A DNA stretch of 34,812 nt, from the NCBI GenBank assembly GCA_022592435.1, contig JABYQS010000292.1, forward strand, positions 1 to 34,812, read 5' to 3'. The notes below the pieces were generated by a model. The model was not told where the DNA came from. It searched no databases and worked only from the letters and a program-made list of their open reading frames with translations. A program made the position numbers and the translations under genes. Shown one piece after another: positions 22,512 to 34,480 of this stretch. Source of the DNA: Cerioporus squamosus (Eukaryota > Basidiomycota > Agaricomycetes > Polyporales > Polyporaceae). The stretch's first letter is position 1, and each line of letters begins with the position of its first letter.

Positions 22512-23078
22512 TAGGGTGCGGGCATTTTGGAATGCTAATTAGCCCCGTGCTAATTAACAGGGGTAATTTACCGTAAATTACCTGTCAATCTCAGAAGGGC
22601 CGAAAAGCCCATGTTAATCAGGGTAAATTAGACTAACCAAAGCCACGGTCAGGATGACTACCCAATCCTCTCTCTCGTCCGGCGGTGTCGCATTGTAGCC
22701 AATGTCCGTGCAGTCTCCCCAAAATTTTGGCATTACAAGGTGGCAGAGATGCCAATATATGTCGTCGTAAGGTCTCGGGCGGGCTGCATGGGCGCCAATA
22801 TGTATCTCAGACAATTCTCAGACGGCATCCCCATCCATCCACCACTACGGTTGCTCCACTCTGGCTGAGCATTCCCCAACAACATCGAGGACCTCTCTCA
22901 CTAATTTTAGGCCGTTCTACAGATGTTTTGCGACCAGGAGCAGCCGAAAGTCGGCTCAGTTAAGCAGATAAGCGCCCGGCTAATAAACCGTCATTTACCT
23001 CGGTAAATCTGGCCTTGTCGGGGATCCCGTGTGAATTACCGGTCAAGCAGACCTCCAGACCAATTTGCCCGCACCCTA
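22512..23078. mobile_element. Non-autonomous hAT-like DNA transposon (MITE-like), 567 bp
   Basis: The ends are inverted repeats. The left 19 nt (22512-22530, starting TAGGGTGCGGGCA) match the reverse complement of 23060-23078 at 17 of 19 positions. Exact 8-bp direct repeats TAGATCAC flank it. An 8-bp duplication with ends of the form YAGGG is typical of the hAT superfamily, whose transposase is usually needed in trans. No long open frame lies inside. Subterminal DNA is AT-rich with repeated TTAC/GTAA words (around 22562-22625 and 22990-23042), a common arrangement for transposase-binding sites. The match of the target duplication is perfect, which suggests a fairly recent insertion. It sits about 300 bp past the stop of kinase A'. 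Confidence 0.88.
22562..22582. repeat. AT-rich palindrome inside the transposon
   Basis: GGTAATTTAC at 22562-22571 is the exact reverse complement of 22573-22582, with a single base between the arms. The same words recur imperfectly near the right end, so this is probably a subterminal element of the transposon. Confidence 0.85.
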
Positions 23079-23086
23079 TAGATCAC
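23079..23086 (+). repeat. Right 8-bp target-site duplication
   Basis: TAGATCAC immediately follows the right terminal repeat and is identical to the copy at 22504-22511. Confidence 0.9.
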
Positions 23087-24193
23087 TGAGGGCGACTGTG
23101 ACGATGTCGTCTGAACGCATCTAGTGAGGTACAGAATGATAAATGTGAGGTGCCAGTTGGTTAGCTATGGATGCGACCAGTCGCTGAACGACTCTCGCGA
23201 GTCTCGCGGGATGGTAGCACAATCTCCAGTGGAACAAAAAGATCATAACGTTAGCATACTATCATGCACGGTAAGCACTCTGCATGTATACAGAGCTTTC
23301 CGACTCCGGAACCTCCGCGCCGCCTCAAGAAGGGTCTCCACAGGTGGAGTAATCTGGAGGTGAATGAATTCAGTCAAGCCATATGCTCCGAGACATGCGT
23401 CGGGCTCGGGACGTCGAGATTTCCAACGCGTCAAGCTCGCGCCTTCTAGATCCACGACGCTAGATCTGCGCGTACGAGGCATTTATGATGTCACTGCGCG
23501 CAAAAGGCCAATATGTCTGTTGTTTCGTAAGTGAAGATGCGGTGACTTAGTAGGAGGAAGAGGAGGGTAGTAGCATGCATGCTGCATAGAAGTATACGTA
23601 CGTAGCGGGAGGAAGCAAATCCAGACTGGAGGCAGGGGTTGCAGTGCGCTGGAGGACGTGTTCGGAGGAATATGTACGAGTACGGTGATAGCGGGTAACT
23701 GGGTACGGGGCAAAACGTTGCATCGACGGAAAGAGTACAGTCGCGATTCCGGAGGATGGGGTTGGGGTTGTGGGTACGGGTGCGTGATAAGCATGTATAC
23801 GGGCTGCGCAGGCGCGCCTCCTACTCCTCCTCCTCCTCGTAGACGGTGGTGGGCATGGCAAGGATATGGACATGAGTGGATGGAATCTTGGAATGGATGG
23901 ATACACTGGTGTTGAGTAGCGGCACGCGAGTCTCGATATAACATACAACTTTACACGAAGCTTTCTTCTCTCTGTTACTGCTGCTCTTCCGACTTTCTGG
24001 CTCTCCCTCGCATCGACACCAACGTCCACAGGCCGTACATCGGGCGAATTGGACCAGGAGACATGCGAGGGGTGCAATCACTGTCCACGCCACCGGGGAC
24101 GTTCCTCCGTTAGCCAGAAGCACCAATCAGACAGCAATTGGGACGTACATCAAATTCCAGTGCAAACCGACGGGCCAGCCGTCTGTCTGTCGC
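23087..24193. other. Intergenic between the transposon and the YPD1-like gene
   Basis: About 1.1 kb. The YPD1-like gene ends here on the minus strand. Several overlapping minus-strand open frames (about 23480-24126) are compositionally biased and rich in Pro, Tyr or Glu; none has a start, splice pattern or motif that makes a gene. The notable sequence features are a guanine-run tract at 23758-23780 and a pyrimidine run near 23821. Confidence 0.45.
23758..23780 (+). other. Potential G-quadruplex tract
   Basis: Four guanine runs (GGGG, GGGG, GGG, GGG) are separated by loops of 2, 4 and 3 nt, matching the G3+N1-7 pattern. It lies in non-coding DNA and function is unknown. Confidence 0.6.
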
Positions 24194-25076
24194 TCAGACT
24201 TCGGCTGGGGCCGCGTGCTCCTTGTACCATCTCTGGAGCCACTTCTCCGCTATTCCGTACTCCTTCTTGACGCGTTTGAGGAGCGGGCCGATCTTGGCGA
24301 GCGCCTCCTCGGGGGTGAGGTCTGTGCCTTTTACCTCGTCGCGAAGGGCGCCGTAGTGCTGGATGTCCTCGCATGTGGCCTGGACAGCAGAGACGCCGAG
24401 GGCGGCGGAGGAGCCCTTGAGGAAGTGGCCGAGAGATGAGAGCTTCGGGAGGTCCTTCTTCTCGCTGCGGGCACGCGGGTGAGCACGGAAATGAGGTGAG
24501 ATGGTGAGTCGTGTGGCGAAGCGGGGCACGTGGATTAGAGGGGACAGGAGAAGCGTCAGTGCGACGGCGGACGAGATGGTTCTGGAAGGCACGTACAAGG
24601 CATCGTCCATGTCTGTGAAGGTTGTACTTGCTTGGGTGAAGTACGCCTCGGTCATGCCGAAGGAGAAGTCGTGGGTGTCGTCCTCGTCGAGATCGAGGAT
24701 CTGGTTGAAGGTATCGAGGTCGATGACATCTTCCTGATCGGCCTGGGATGCGCGAGAAGGGGATGTCAATACAGAGACGGGCGGGATGTGTTCCGGCGGG
24801 GCGCACCTCGTCATCTGCGGCATCATCTGCGGGCTCTTCCTTGGTTGCGGGTGCTGGTGTTCGCTCTGGGGCGGGAGTTGCGCGAGATGGAGGCTCGGGT
24901 GCGGGGGAGGTCAGACGAGCGGCGGACTTTGGAGACGCGGGGGCAAGAGACGGGCCGCGGGAGTCGGCGTGGGCTGGGGGAGACGGGGAGCGGAGCTTGG
25001 CAGCGGACGGGGGGAGGTCGCGGTCGGGGGACTTGAGGTGTTCTGCGACGGCGGTCTTCGTCTGAGCGGGGGACAT
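24194..25076 (-). CDS. YPD1: YPD1-type histidine-containing phosphotransfer protein
   Basis: Phosphorelay intermediate that carries a phosphoryl group from hybrid histidine kinases to response regulators such as Ssk1 and Skn7 in fungal osmotic and oxidative stress signalling. Inferred exons: 25076-24807, 24742-24597, 24464-24194, giving 228 aa. The HPt domain occupies about residues 92-228. It begins ADQEDVIDLDTFNQILDLDE, and HFLKGSSAALG holds the phospho-accepting His at about 152. The closing helices contain CEDIQHYGA and EYGIAEKWLQRWYKE. The second intron (24465-24596, 132 nt) is longer than most here. The first ~90 residues are a Pro/Ala/Ser extension with many SP and TP dipeptides, absent from the compact 167-aa yeast protein. 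The only other Met available lies inside the HPt domain, which supports the chosen start. It is divergent from the SEC14-like gene. Confidence 0.93.
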
Positions 25077-25302
25077 GGCTCGTCGTGTCTGGAGCAGTGG
25101 GTGGGCGGAGGAGAGACGAGACGGGCGACGCTGGCCAATTATCAATGCGATCGCACTCCACTGTATGCCCTTGTTACAGCACCTTCTTACTCGATAAACA
25201 CGCGGGCTTACTGCTGCTTACCCAATCGATTGACCCGGGTCGGCCCCTCGAGGCTCTCCCCGCTGCCACAGCCTGCCACTCGCGCAGACCAGCCCCGCGG
25301 AC
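25077..25302. promoter_or_regulatory. Divergent YPD1 / SEC14-like promoter
   Basis: These 226 bp separate two divergent start codons. A CCAAT box at 25135-25139 lies 164 bp before the SEC14-like ATG and may serve either side through the Hap/NF-Y complex. No TATA box is evident. Confidence 0.5.
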
Positions 25303-26800
25303 ATGTCTTCCTTCTTCTCCTCGTCCACCGCAGACCACCCGCCCAGGGTCGAGGTCGTCAACCCAGACGTGACCACCGGCCACCTCCACCACCTCACTCC
25401 AGACCAGCAGGCCGCCTTCAACGCCTTCAAGGACGTCCTCGCGAACGCACGCCTCTACACCCCCGCGGCCGATCCAGACAGGCCACGGCCCAGCCATGAC
25501 GAAGTAACTCTTCTGTCCGTACCTTTTCGTTTATTCACGCCTGCGCCGACCCTTATGTTATCTCCTCCCCGCCTCTCCACCCGCGTCCGCGCGTAATGTA
25601 TCGCCAATGCATACGCACACAGGCGGTTCCTGCGTGCGCGTCGCTTCGACCCCAAGAAGGCCATGAAGCAGTTTGCCGACTCCGAGGCCTGGCGCGCGAA
25701 GCACAACGTTGAGGCCCTCTACGCATCCTTCCCCGTGGACGAGTTCGAGGGTGCACGCCGCTTCTACCCGCGCTGGACTGGTCGCCGTGACAAGGTATCA
25801 TGACCGCTCGCATCGTCGTCCAGGGTGCGTTTGAGCTCCGTCCTCATCATCCACGCACCTTGCAGAACGGCCTGCCGGTATACGTCTACCGCCTCGCCTC
25901 CCTCACGTCGCCCGTCCAGAAGGAGCTCGCTGCCGTGCCCCCCGAGCGCCGCTACCAGCGCATGTGAGTCGCGATTAATACCCTTCTCTCGAATACCGCC
26001 TTCTGACCTCACCGCTGCCCCCGTCCACATGTCGCTCCACCTCCCGCTGCATCTCTGTTCCCGTTCAACGTCTCGCAATGACACTGCCGATCCGGCAACG
26101 ACGATCCTATGACCGGACACACCTACTGCCGACACAGCGTGGTCCTGTACGAGACCCTGACGCGATTCGTGTTCCGGCTCTGCAGCGCCCTCCCGCGCCC
26201 CATCGCGCCGACGCCCATCTCGTCCTGCACCACCATCATCGACTTTGACGCCGTCTCCCTCAACCTCCTCTGGAACCTCCGCTCGCACCTCCAGGAGGCC
26301 TCGACGCTCGCGACGGCCAACTACCCCGAGACGCTGAGCACGATCGCCGTCGTCAATTCGCCCTCGTTCTTCCCCACCGTCTGGGGATGGATCAAGGTGT
26401 GTCTTAACTTGCGTTCTCGGCCTGAACGTCTCTTGGCATGGGCAGGCGCCGCTGACGCTGACGCTGACGTTCCGATGGCCCGCAGGGCTGGTTCGACGAG
26501 GGCACGCGCCGGAAGATTTACATCCTGGGCAAGGACCCTGGCCCCACGCTGCGGACGCTCGTCGACCCCAAGGACCTCCCGAAGACGTACGGGGGCGAGC
26601 TCGACTGGAAGTTTGAGGACGAGCCCTCGCTGGACGACGCGGCGAAGGAGCTCATCGGCGAGATGCCCAAGGGCCCAGTCGTCTTCGAGGACGGCAAGGT
26701 GGTGCGGCCTGCTGTCCCGTCTCCGTCCGACGTTCCGCTGCCGCCGTCAGTACCTACTTCGGGGACAGCGACGCCGAACGTCAGCAGCGGTCAACCATAG
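25303..26800 (+). CDS. SEC14-like CRAL-TRIO lipid transfer protein
   Basis: Likely phosphatidylinositol/phosphatidylcholine transfer protein of the Sec14 family, acting at Golgi and other membranes. Inferred exons: 25303-25514, 25623-25794, 25866-25963, 26138-26396, 26486-26800, giving 351 aa. The CRAL-TRIO N-domain includes LTPDQQAAFNAF and, across intron 1, TLL|RFLRARRFDPKKA. The lipid-binding domain runs from RDKNGLPVYVYRL (about 127) through VVLYETLTRFVFRLC, IIDFDAVSLNLLWNL and VVNSPSFFPTVWGWIKGW to KIYILGKDPGPTLRTLVDP. LPKTYGGELDW is the typical closing motif. The tail is short and Pro/Ser/Thr-rich. Introns 1 and 3 (108 and 174 nt) are long for this window. No membrane segment is seen. 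I cannot tell which Sec14 subfamily it belongs to, so no symbol is given. Confidence 0.92.
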
Positions 26801-27106
26801 TTGGGCTGCGAGGGCCAGAGTTACTGAGGTCCTACACGGTAGACTTTGGAACTGTGCTTGCTGGAGCAGGATTGACAAGCGTGGAACGTACTCTTGGTTG
26901 TATTACTGCGCAATATGTACTCTATAATTACACACGGGTCGATGTTATTGTGACAGCAGAGTCCAGGAGAATGAGCACAGAGACAGCAGAGTCCATACAG
27001 CATTCACGAATCGGGAAGAGACCAACGAAACATACAATAAGTTACCACGCGCCCAATATCTATCTCATTTTGTAGCATATTTGATTTCCGAGTTCAAAGT
27101 CGCGGT
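26801..27106. other. Convergent 3' region of SEC14-like and SCC2
   Basis: The two genes end tail to tail across 306 bp, so this holds both terminators. No gene or structured repeat is evident. Confidence 0.6.
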
Positions 27107-30100
27107 TCACATGCCCATGTCGTCCTCGGGTTCGGCGGCGATCCCGTCTTCGCTCCAGATCTCTAGGAACTGTGGAGAAGAGTTAGCAGGTGTATACATG
27201 TGCGATGCGACCGAGAACTGCAGACTTACTCTAGCGGTCTGAGCGGCAGCATCCTCGCTCGTCACCATCGGTGCGGTTGCAAACGGCAGGCCATCCCACG
27301 ATATCGGCCGTTCGTGCTTGCGGGTGGCAGGTCGGTCTCCCACGGCGCTCTTCTTCCCAACGACGAACTTCGAGCATTTCCTGTAGCCAAAGAATAGTGG
27401 TCAGCGCTGTGCGCATCCTAGAGAGGTACGAGGCGGGGACTCACTCTTCCGAGATCCCATACAGGGCCTTCAAGTGGGCCTTCAACAGCATGATCATCGC
27501 CACAACGAGGGAGCTCCGCAGCATCCCGAAATCATGCGGCTTCGCCGGAGGAAGAGAAGCCTCCGCTGGCTGCTGGGATTGTTGCATCTGGACCGACTGC
27601 GGCGCCCCGACGTCCACGTCCATGGGCATGTCGGAGATCGAGACCTGAGAAGGCTGGTTGGGACCGTGCAACTGGGCCAGCAGATGCGACGGCGACAGTA
27701 TCTCGACCAGCTGCATCCCAGCAGTTGAGAGGACGGCTGTCAAGGACTTGATCACCGTCAGCAGCTCTTCCTGGGTCTTGTACTCGAACGTCGCGAAGTT
27801 CTCCGCCATGTAACGCGTGAAGTCGATATCGTCCTATAGAGTCCATTCAGCTTTGGACCGCATGGCGCAGATGGACAAAGGGGTGAGACCCACCTGAGTG
27901 GACTTGCCGAGCTCAACATCGAAGACCTTCACGAGAGCCCGGAGGAAATCGAGCTTGGTAGCCCGCTTCTCACGTGCCAGTGTGTACCAGCGCTGCAACA
28001 ACGCCGAAGGCGCGGGGAGCATGCGATAGCCCTTGACTCCCTCTGGATTGAGTCGCTTCTGATAGTCAAAGGAAGCTCTTGCGCTATTGACGTAACGCGA
28101 ATTGAGCAGAGATGTGTGCTTCGCGTGCAGGATGGCATGGAGCGCGCTCGCCCTTGAGCTCAGCTGATTACTTGGGCTGGTCTCAAGAGCGACAATGACG
28201 GGGAAAGATTGAAGAGGGTGAGCTAGACCCTGCTTGATGGTGAACGTGAGAATGTCAACAGCAGCCGCCTGGATCTGTCCGTTCTGCGACAGAGCAGCCT
28301 CCAAGATCTTGTCAAGATACCGCTGAACGATTGCAGAGCTCACGCTGCAGTGAAACATGTTAGAACTTGGTCCAATGTAGAGCTATCGACGTCACGCACC
28401 CTGAGTCTGCGAAGCCGTCGGTGTTCCCGATCAACTCCTCCATGTTCACCTTGCCCGTCGGTGTCTTGCCCTTCGATCCGAGGTTCGCTGAGAAGTTGAG
28501 TGAGTAAAGACACATCATACATGCCCTTGACTCAAGCTCACCTTTCTCGTTTGCAGCATGCTTTGCAGCCTCTGCCATCAAGAAGTCTTGCAAGATCTTC
28601 AGTAGTCGCCCTCGGATATCCTCGATGGGTGAGGTGAAGATGTCGTCCATGATCTTCGCAGAGGGCTCAGCCGTCATCAGAGCAGGCTGGGCCCGGTAGA
28701 GGAAGCCTGACAGAGTGCGATCATGAGCTACACCGCAACAGGTCATCATCAGACACCGACTTACCCAGGCATTGCAAGATCCGACCACGCAAGCCCTGGT
28801 CCTGGTACTTCTGGTACAACTTGAGCAGACACATGTACACGTGCTCAATTACAGATCCCTGTTTCGAGAAAGCATGAGTTGCCGGTACTATCGATCGGTC
28901 GTAAGGATTCTACCTTAGTGATTTTGTCGATGTCATCCTTGAACTCTGGAGCCCTCGACGTCAGCGGAGGTAGCCAGCCACATGTTCAGAGACTTACTGT
29001 CTTCGTCCGTACGGAGGCGGTCGAAGTTGCAATGCTCGCAAAGGAGGGAGGTGATGAAGAGCAAGATCGTGAGAGCCCGTTGTTCCGCAAGAGCAAGCGC
29101 TTGAGTGACCGGTTTCTGTATGGATTGTTGCAAACGAGCTATGACCGGCAAGTTCAGGAAATGCTACACAAATCCGAACATTTCACACTTATACGCACCA
29201 TTGCAAGACCGCAGTAGAGCCACGAGGCGGCTGAAATCGTGCGTGAGGTGATGTACAGCCGCACACATGCAAGCGACAGTCTCTTGCAATCCCTGCATAT
29301 TCCTACTGTCAGCGTATGGTGATAAGAAGCCATGTCGGTTGCGTACCAGAATGCCTGCCGCAGTCGATGGTTTGAGGATCATAGGCTGGAGGGCCAACTG
29401 CAGTTCTTGTCCAAACTTGACCGCTGTCTTCGGCATGTGGGGAATAGACGCCCGGAATATGCGAAGGAGGTAATCGGAGGTTGTCTGCTCCTCAACCTGT
29501 GATGCGAACGTATGAGCGATTGTCAACACTGCAAACGGCTTATACTTACGTTGGAGGCGTTCTTGAGGTACGGCAGCAATGTTGCCGCATTCGCACCAGA
29601 TAGCACCGCGGGATATGCTGAGGTGAAGAGGTAGATAGTCTGGACACAGTTCAAGACAGTCTGTTCAGGCGTCAGCATCGCGATAGACGATAAGCCTAAG
29701 GAAGCGACCTACGAAGCCAGGCAGGTCCGAAGCATCTACGAGACCGTCAATGAGCGTCTCGCATACCTCCACGTAACGCTGGTGCAGCTGGGTCCTCTCA
29801 TTCTCTGACTTGTCCGCCATGATACGGTGCAGGAGGTCCTCCAAGGGCGACTGTCTGTCGTTGAACTGTGCGGCAACGCCCATGATGATCGCCACCTTGG
29901 TGAGCAGCTCTGACTTGTCTTGCGAAGCCACGCCCGACTTGGGTACCGAGGGCATGTTCATGAACCACAGCTCCTCCATGGTCTTGATAGCAAGATCTTT
30001 CACCGTGTCGTCCTCGTCGAGCATCCGACGGACGATCCGCGAGCAGATATCGATGCGTGCAGCCCTGTCCTCGGTGACACTGTAGTACGCCTTGAGCAGC

Positions 30101-33100
30101 TTGATCACACGCTTGCGCACACCCAGACCAGTGTCCGCAATACGGTCCGCGATGCGCTGGTAGTAGTCGGACGCGAGCTTGGGCGAGTCGATGATGTACT
30201 TTCCGATGAGCTCCACCGCAGCGTCTCGGACGGCGGGCGAGCTATCTAGCAGATGGGTCTCAATACCTCTCCTTACGTTGGGCGCGGACAGGATGCTGGG
30301 GTCGCTGGTGACGATCTGACCGAGCGCCTTGAGGGCCTTGGTTCGCATGAACACCGGAGGTGCGTCCAGGGCTTGCAAGACAACTGCCAGAATGGGGTTG
30401 AAGGAGTTGCGCAGGCTCTGGCAGGTGCCGATTTCCTCAGACAGCCGGTCGATCTTCGCGAGTTCCTCCTGCGAGTCCCTACATGAGAAGACATGAGCAG
30501 CCAGATCATATACACATCAGAGCACCCATACGCTAGTTCAAAGACGTCGCCCGGAGCGTCATCCCAGATTCCGCGCATGGACATCTTGAGCTGCTTCAAG
30601 ATAACCTTCACGCTCTTACGATCAACTTCGCCGTCTTCTACTAGAAGCTTCTCGCAGTGTTGCAACGTCAGAGCGAGTTCGTGACCCCACACGACGGCAG
30701 TGAGTTCCCGCGCGCTCTGCCAAATGGTCAATGGACACCCGCATACAACGACGAAGAGCCACTCACGTCGAAGGCTTGGTCCTCAGAGGACCGCTTGCAC
30801 AGATTGTTCTGCAGGTCCTGATGAGCACTGACGAGCTGCTGGAGCTTGTCGCGGTCCAGAGCGCTCATGATCTATCGTAAACATCAGCCATTGAGTCTGT
30901 CGCACCGTCATTGGGCCAAGACACACCTCGTCGAGAGGGGACAACGTAGACTCATCTGCTTCACGCTTGAATTTGAGTGTGCTAGTCCGGAGGTGCGCAG
31001 CGATGACGCCGAGATGGTCCAATGCAAGCATCTTGACAGCGTTGTTGTCGTTTTGCGAGGTCGACTTGATGTCGTCCAGGGAAGACACCTAGATGCGCAC
31101 GTCAACGTTGGCAGCGCTCAAGGTTCCAGGGAAGGACTGACCATGAACTTGCAAACGAGACTCAAGATTAGGCTCGCAGCGGGCCACTCGGGCCAGAACA
31201 AGACGACAAGAAGATCGGAGATAAGGTTGTCGAAGATTGCACGGTACTCCGCCTCATTAGAGTTCTTCGTGATCTTCGTCTTACCAGATCTGTTCCATGG
31301 TGAGCAAGATAGCCTGAGCTGAGGCCGAGTATGAAGGGCGTACCTCTGGGTCAGGAAGATGATGATGGTCTTTGCAGCCTTAGTCGCAGAGTCCAAACCA
31401 GACGCATACAACCGGATCTCCTCCTGGTCATGCTCATCCAGCAATGGCTCCTTAGGCGGCTTCTCAGTGAAACTCTCCTGACGTTTCAACGCGAGAGCCT
31501 GGTCTCGCGCTTTGCGGATAGCCTTGGCCTCAACCCGCACGTCGTGCGCGGAGGTCTGCACGAGCTGCATGAGCAGCGCGGACACAGTCCTAATAGACCG
31601 ACCGTCCCGCAGTCTGGAGCGGTATAAGCCATCAAGTCGTCCGTAGATAGGGCAAGGGACGCACCGGAACTGTCCTGCTCGTTGCTTGGTATCTGAGAGT
31701 TTGATGAGGGACGAGAGAATCTCTTCTATTATCCACGGTCTCTGATCTTCGTGGTTGGCGAAGATCTATGGCACAACAATGAGCACCTTCATCAGGCTGC
31801 GCGGAGGGCGAGCGGTAGGACTTACACTACGAATCAGCGACAGGGCATCGAGCCGCAAACCCCTCATGGCACTACCGCCGAGCGTAGCAATAACGTTGCT
31901 CGCAGCGGCCTTCTTGCCCTTCCCCTCCGGCTCTGCCTCGACGACGAAGAATGGTCCGATAGCGATATAGACAGCTTGAATGATGATACTCTCGCTCATA
32001 GCCATGGTGTCTGCGCATATCAAGTCGTTGATCCTAGGCAGGATGGAGGAGACGGCTTGGAAAATCTCGCTCAGCACCCGACGCAAAACGCTGTCAGTAG
32101 GGCCCGAGAGCTGGATGAGCTCGCGAAGAAGCCCGTTCAACTGGTGATCGGTCAGTGAGGCTTCCACAAACGGGTAAAGGATCTTCGTCAGGTGGTTCTT
32201 GACGACAGCAAGAGATGCGGTGATCAACTCTTCGGAATACAGCTAGAGCAGTGAACGTCAATCAATCATACATGCAGACATGTCCGTGCAGCTTACCTGC
32301 TTCGGCAATCGATCGCTTCCAAGCAATGCGACACAGCAGTCAGCCGCCAGAATACTGTCCCTCGCAAGCTCTAGTGTCCTAGCCAAACCCTCAATGTCTT
32401 GCTCCGTGATCGGCTGCTGCTCCGCAGACGACTCGTCCACCTCCATAGCGTCACCGTCTGCCAGCTCACCGGGCGACTGAGATTTCGATCGTCCGTCTGC
32501 CTGAGCTTTCTTTGCTGACTTCTTGCCTTTGGCTGGCTTGTGCGAACTCACACCCGACACCGGCGGGGAACGGATCCAGGTCTTCGCCGCGCGGACGCTA
32601 CGCTCAAGCATCTTGAGTATACGGAGAGCGTGGCGACGTCGATATCGGCCATTCTGCCCTTGTATCTAGGCGTCTGCGTGGGCGGCATGGCATCGCGCGA
32701 GTTCAGGCGATGACGTTTACTCGGGCGAGCAACCTTGGTTATGTGAGTGATCAGCTTGCGAACCAAGTTAGGATGCAGCTGTGGCTGTGCCCCTGGTGCA
32801 GTGAGCGGCGAAAACCAGTCCATGGGAGGTCCTCGGGTTCGACGTCTGGAGGTAGTCCATCCTCTGCCTCGAAAGTGTCCTCGAGAAGCGTCAAGAACTT
32901 GTCCAGCGGGGCTACAAGAACAGGTCAACATCTCCGTAAGTCAGCATATGCACCACTAAACTCACCTCGCTCATCTCTTTCACCAGTGGCCCTCTTCAGG
33001 GAGGACTTCCCGCTTGCGCGTCGATGTCCCGACGGCGTGTCATCGTCCTCGCTCCCAAACCCGCCCAAATCTTCGTCGTCATCACGGCTCGCTTCTTCGC

Positions 33101-34480
33101 CTTACCCTTCGCACTGAGTTTCGTGGTAGTAATCACAACCTCCGGCCGCTCTCTCCTCTGGGACATCGGAGTGTGGTAGGCCTCGGGAAGGGAGGAACAG
33201 CGACGTATGGCGAAGAGGAGCCAGAAGAAGATGGAGCCGACTTGTTCTTTGAAACGGTCAGCATTGGGCCTGGGCCTTCTTTGGCTTGAAGGGGGTCTGG
33301 ATAACTACCTCAACAGTCTGTCGTTGGCTGTGCTTATGACCACTCTTGGATTGCGGAGGCGTCTGCTCCGACCGAGGGGTTGGCAAGACGCGACTTGGAT
33401 CGACCGACTTCTGACTGCGAATGTGGGGCAGCTTTTGAGGCGGAGTGTGCTGTGCGCGCGGCATTGGGAGAGGGCGGTTGGGATCTGCCATCTGGATGCG
33501 CTTGATTGTGGGCGACTCCATATACTGCTCGACTTTGCGCTTCCGTGGAGTAAGTGGCAGGAGCTTGTCTGGACTCGAACGTGAGTCCGCCAGCGGATCC
33601 GGACTGCCAAGGTCAGCCATTGGTAGGTCAGCAAATGCGATGGGCTGAGGATGCGTCTGTTGAGCCTGCCGGGGCGGCGGAGGGCGGTGCGAGCGGGTGG
33701 GTGTATGCGCGTGGTTGCTGCACGGGCGTCTGGTCGAGGAAGGTGTTGAAGAACGCCGGCGAGTCCTTCGCTGGTATGTCTGTCGCGCTTCTGAGTAGGA
33801 GGCGGACCCAGCGCACCGGCGAGTGATGAGGACGATGCAGATATTCCGGGTGGTGGCGGCGTGGGATAGGATGCAGACGGAGACGTATGGTGAATGACCG
33901 ACTGAGCGAAAGGAGTGCTCTGGTAGGCGGAGTGGCGAGACTGAGTGGGAGGCCATTGTGGGGGAGCTTGATAGTTTGAGGGGTACAATCTAGTTCAAGT
34001 CAGCCGGTTGCGCAAGAGATGTGACTAACTGAGGAATACTGACGGTCCCTGACCAGCGAGGTGGTATACAGCCTCGTTCCTCGTGCTCTCCCAGTACGAT
34101 CCACCATACGATGGTTGTTGCGGGGTCATTATATGCGTAAACTCCTGCGCATATTCCGAATACTGCGGGAATCGGGGCTGGTGGTATGATGCATTGGAAG
34201 GAACGGAAGCATACGGCTGAACATATGAAGGCGGTGCGGCGGATATGGACAGGTTGCTGAGATGCCTCGCAACTTGAAGCGGATTTTGATGAGCATATAG
34301 CGAGGTTCGAGGAGGAGGACACTGACCATGCGTGGACGAAGTCGCGGAACCATAGGGATACGCCGCGAGGAGCTGGTGAGCGTCTTGGACGGAGTCGTTG
34401 GCGGCAGGATGGGGATGGTCAAGGCCGTCGTGCTGCCGCCTCTGCGAATACTGCTGGGGGTGGTAGGACTGACCGTTCAT
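27107..34480 (-). CDS. SCC2: Cohesin loader SCC2 (Mis4/NIPBL/Rad9 family)
   Basis: With Scc4, Scc2 loads cohesin onto chromatin and stimulates its ATPase. I place the start at the ATG at 34480 ([16 protein letters not shown]), since the longer frame opens with TTG, and the stop at 27107-27109. I count about two dozen short introns, for a protein of roughly 1,900-2,000 aa. The N-terminus is Gln/Pro/Ser-rich; then come [72 protein letters not shown] and [19 protein letters not shown]-type helices fill the middle. The diagnostic block lies in one exon at 30478-29713: [34 protein letters not shown] and [15 protein letters not shown]. The C-terminal conserved region includes [16 protein letters not shown] and [10 protein letters not shown]. 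Introns at 33990-34043 and 33666-33723 are clear. Between about 32540 and 33120, and near 33800, the frame changes without good introns (see findings). Confidence 0.95.

Noticed and set aside
23483..24126. Minus-strand frames rich in Pro, Tyr or Glu, possible small secreted or membrane protein
   Set aside because: Several overlapping frames are open at once, none has a coherent start or splice pattern, and composition alone explains them.
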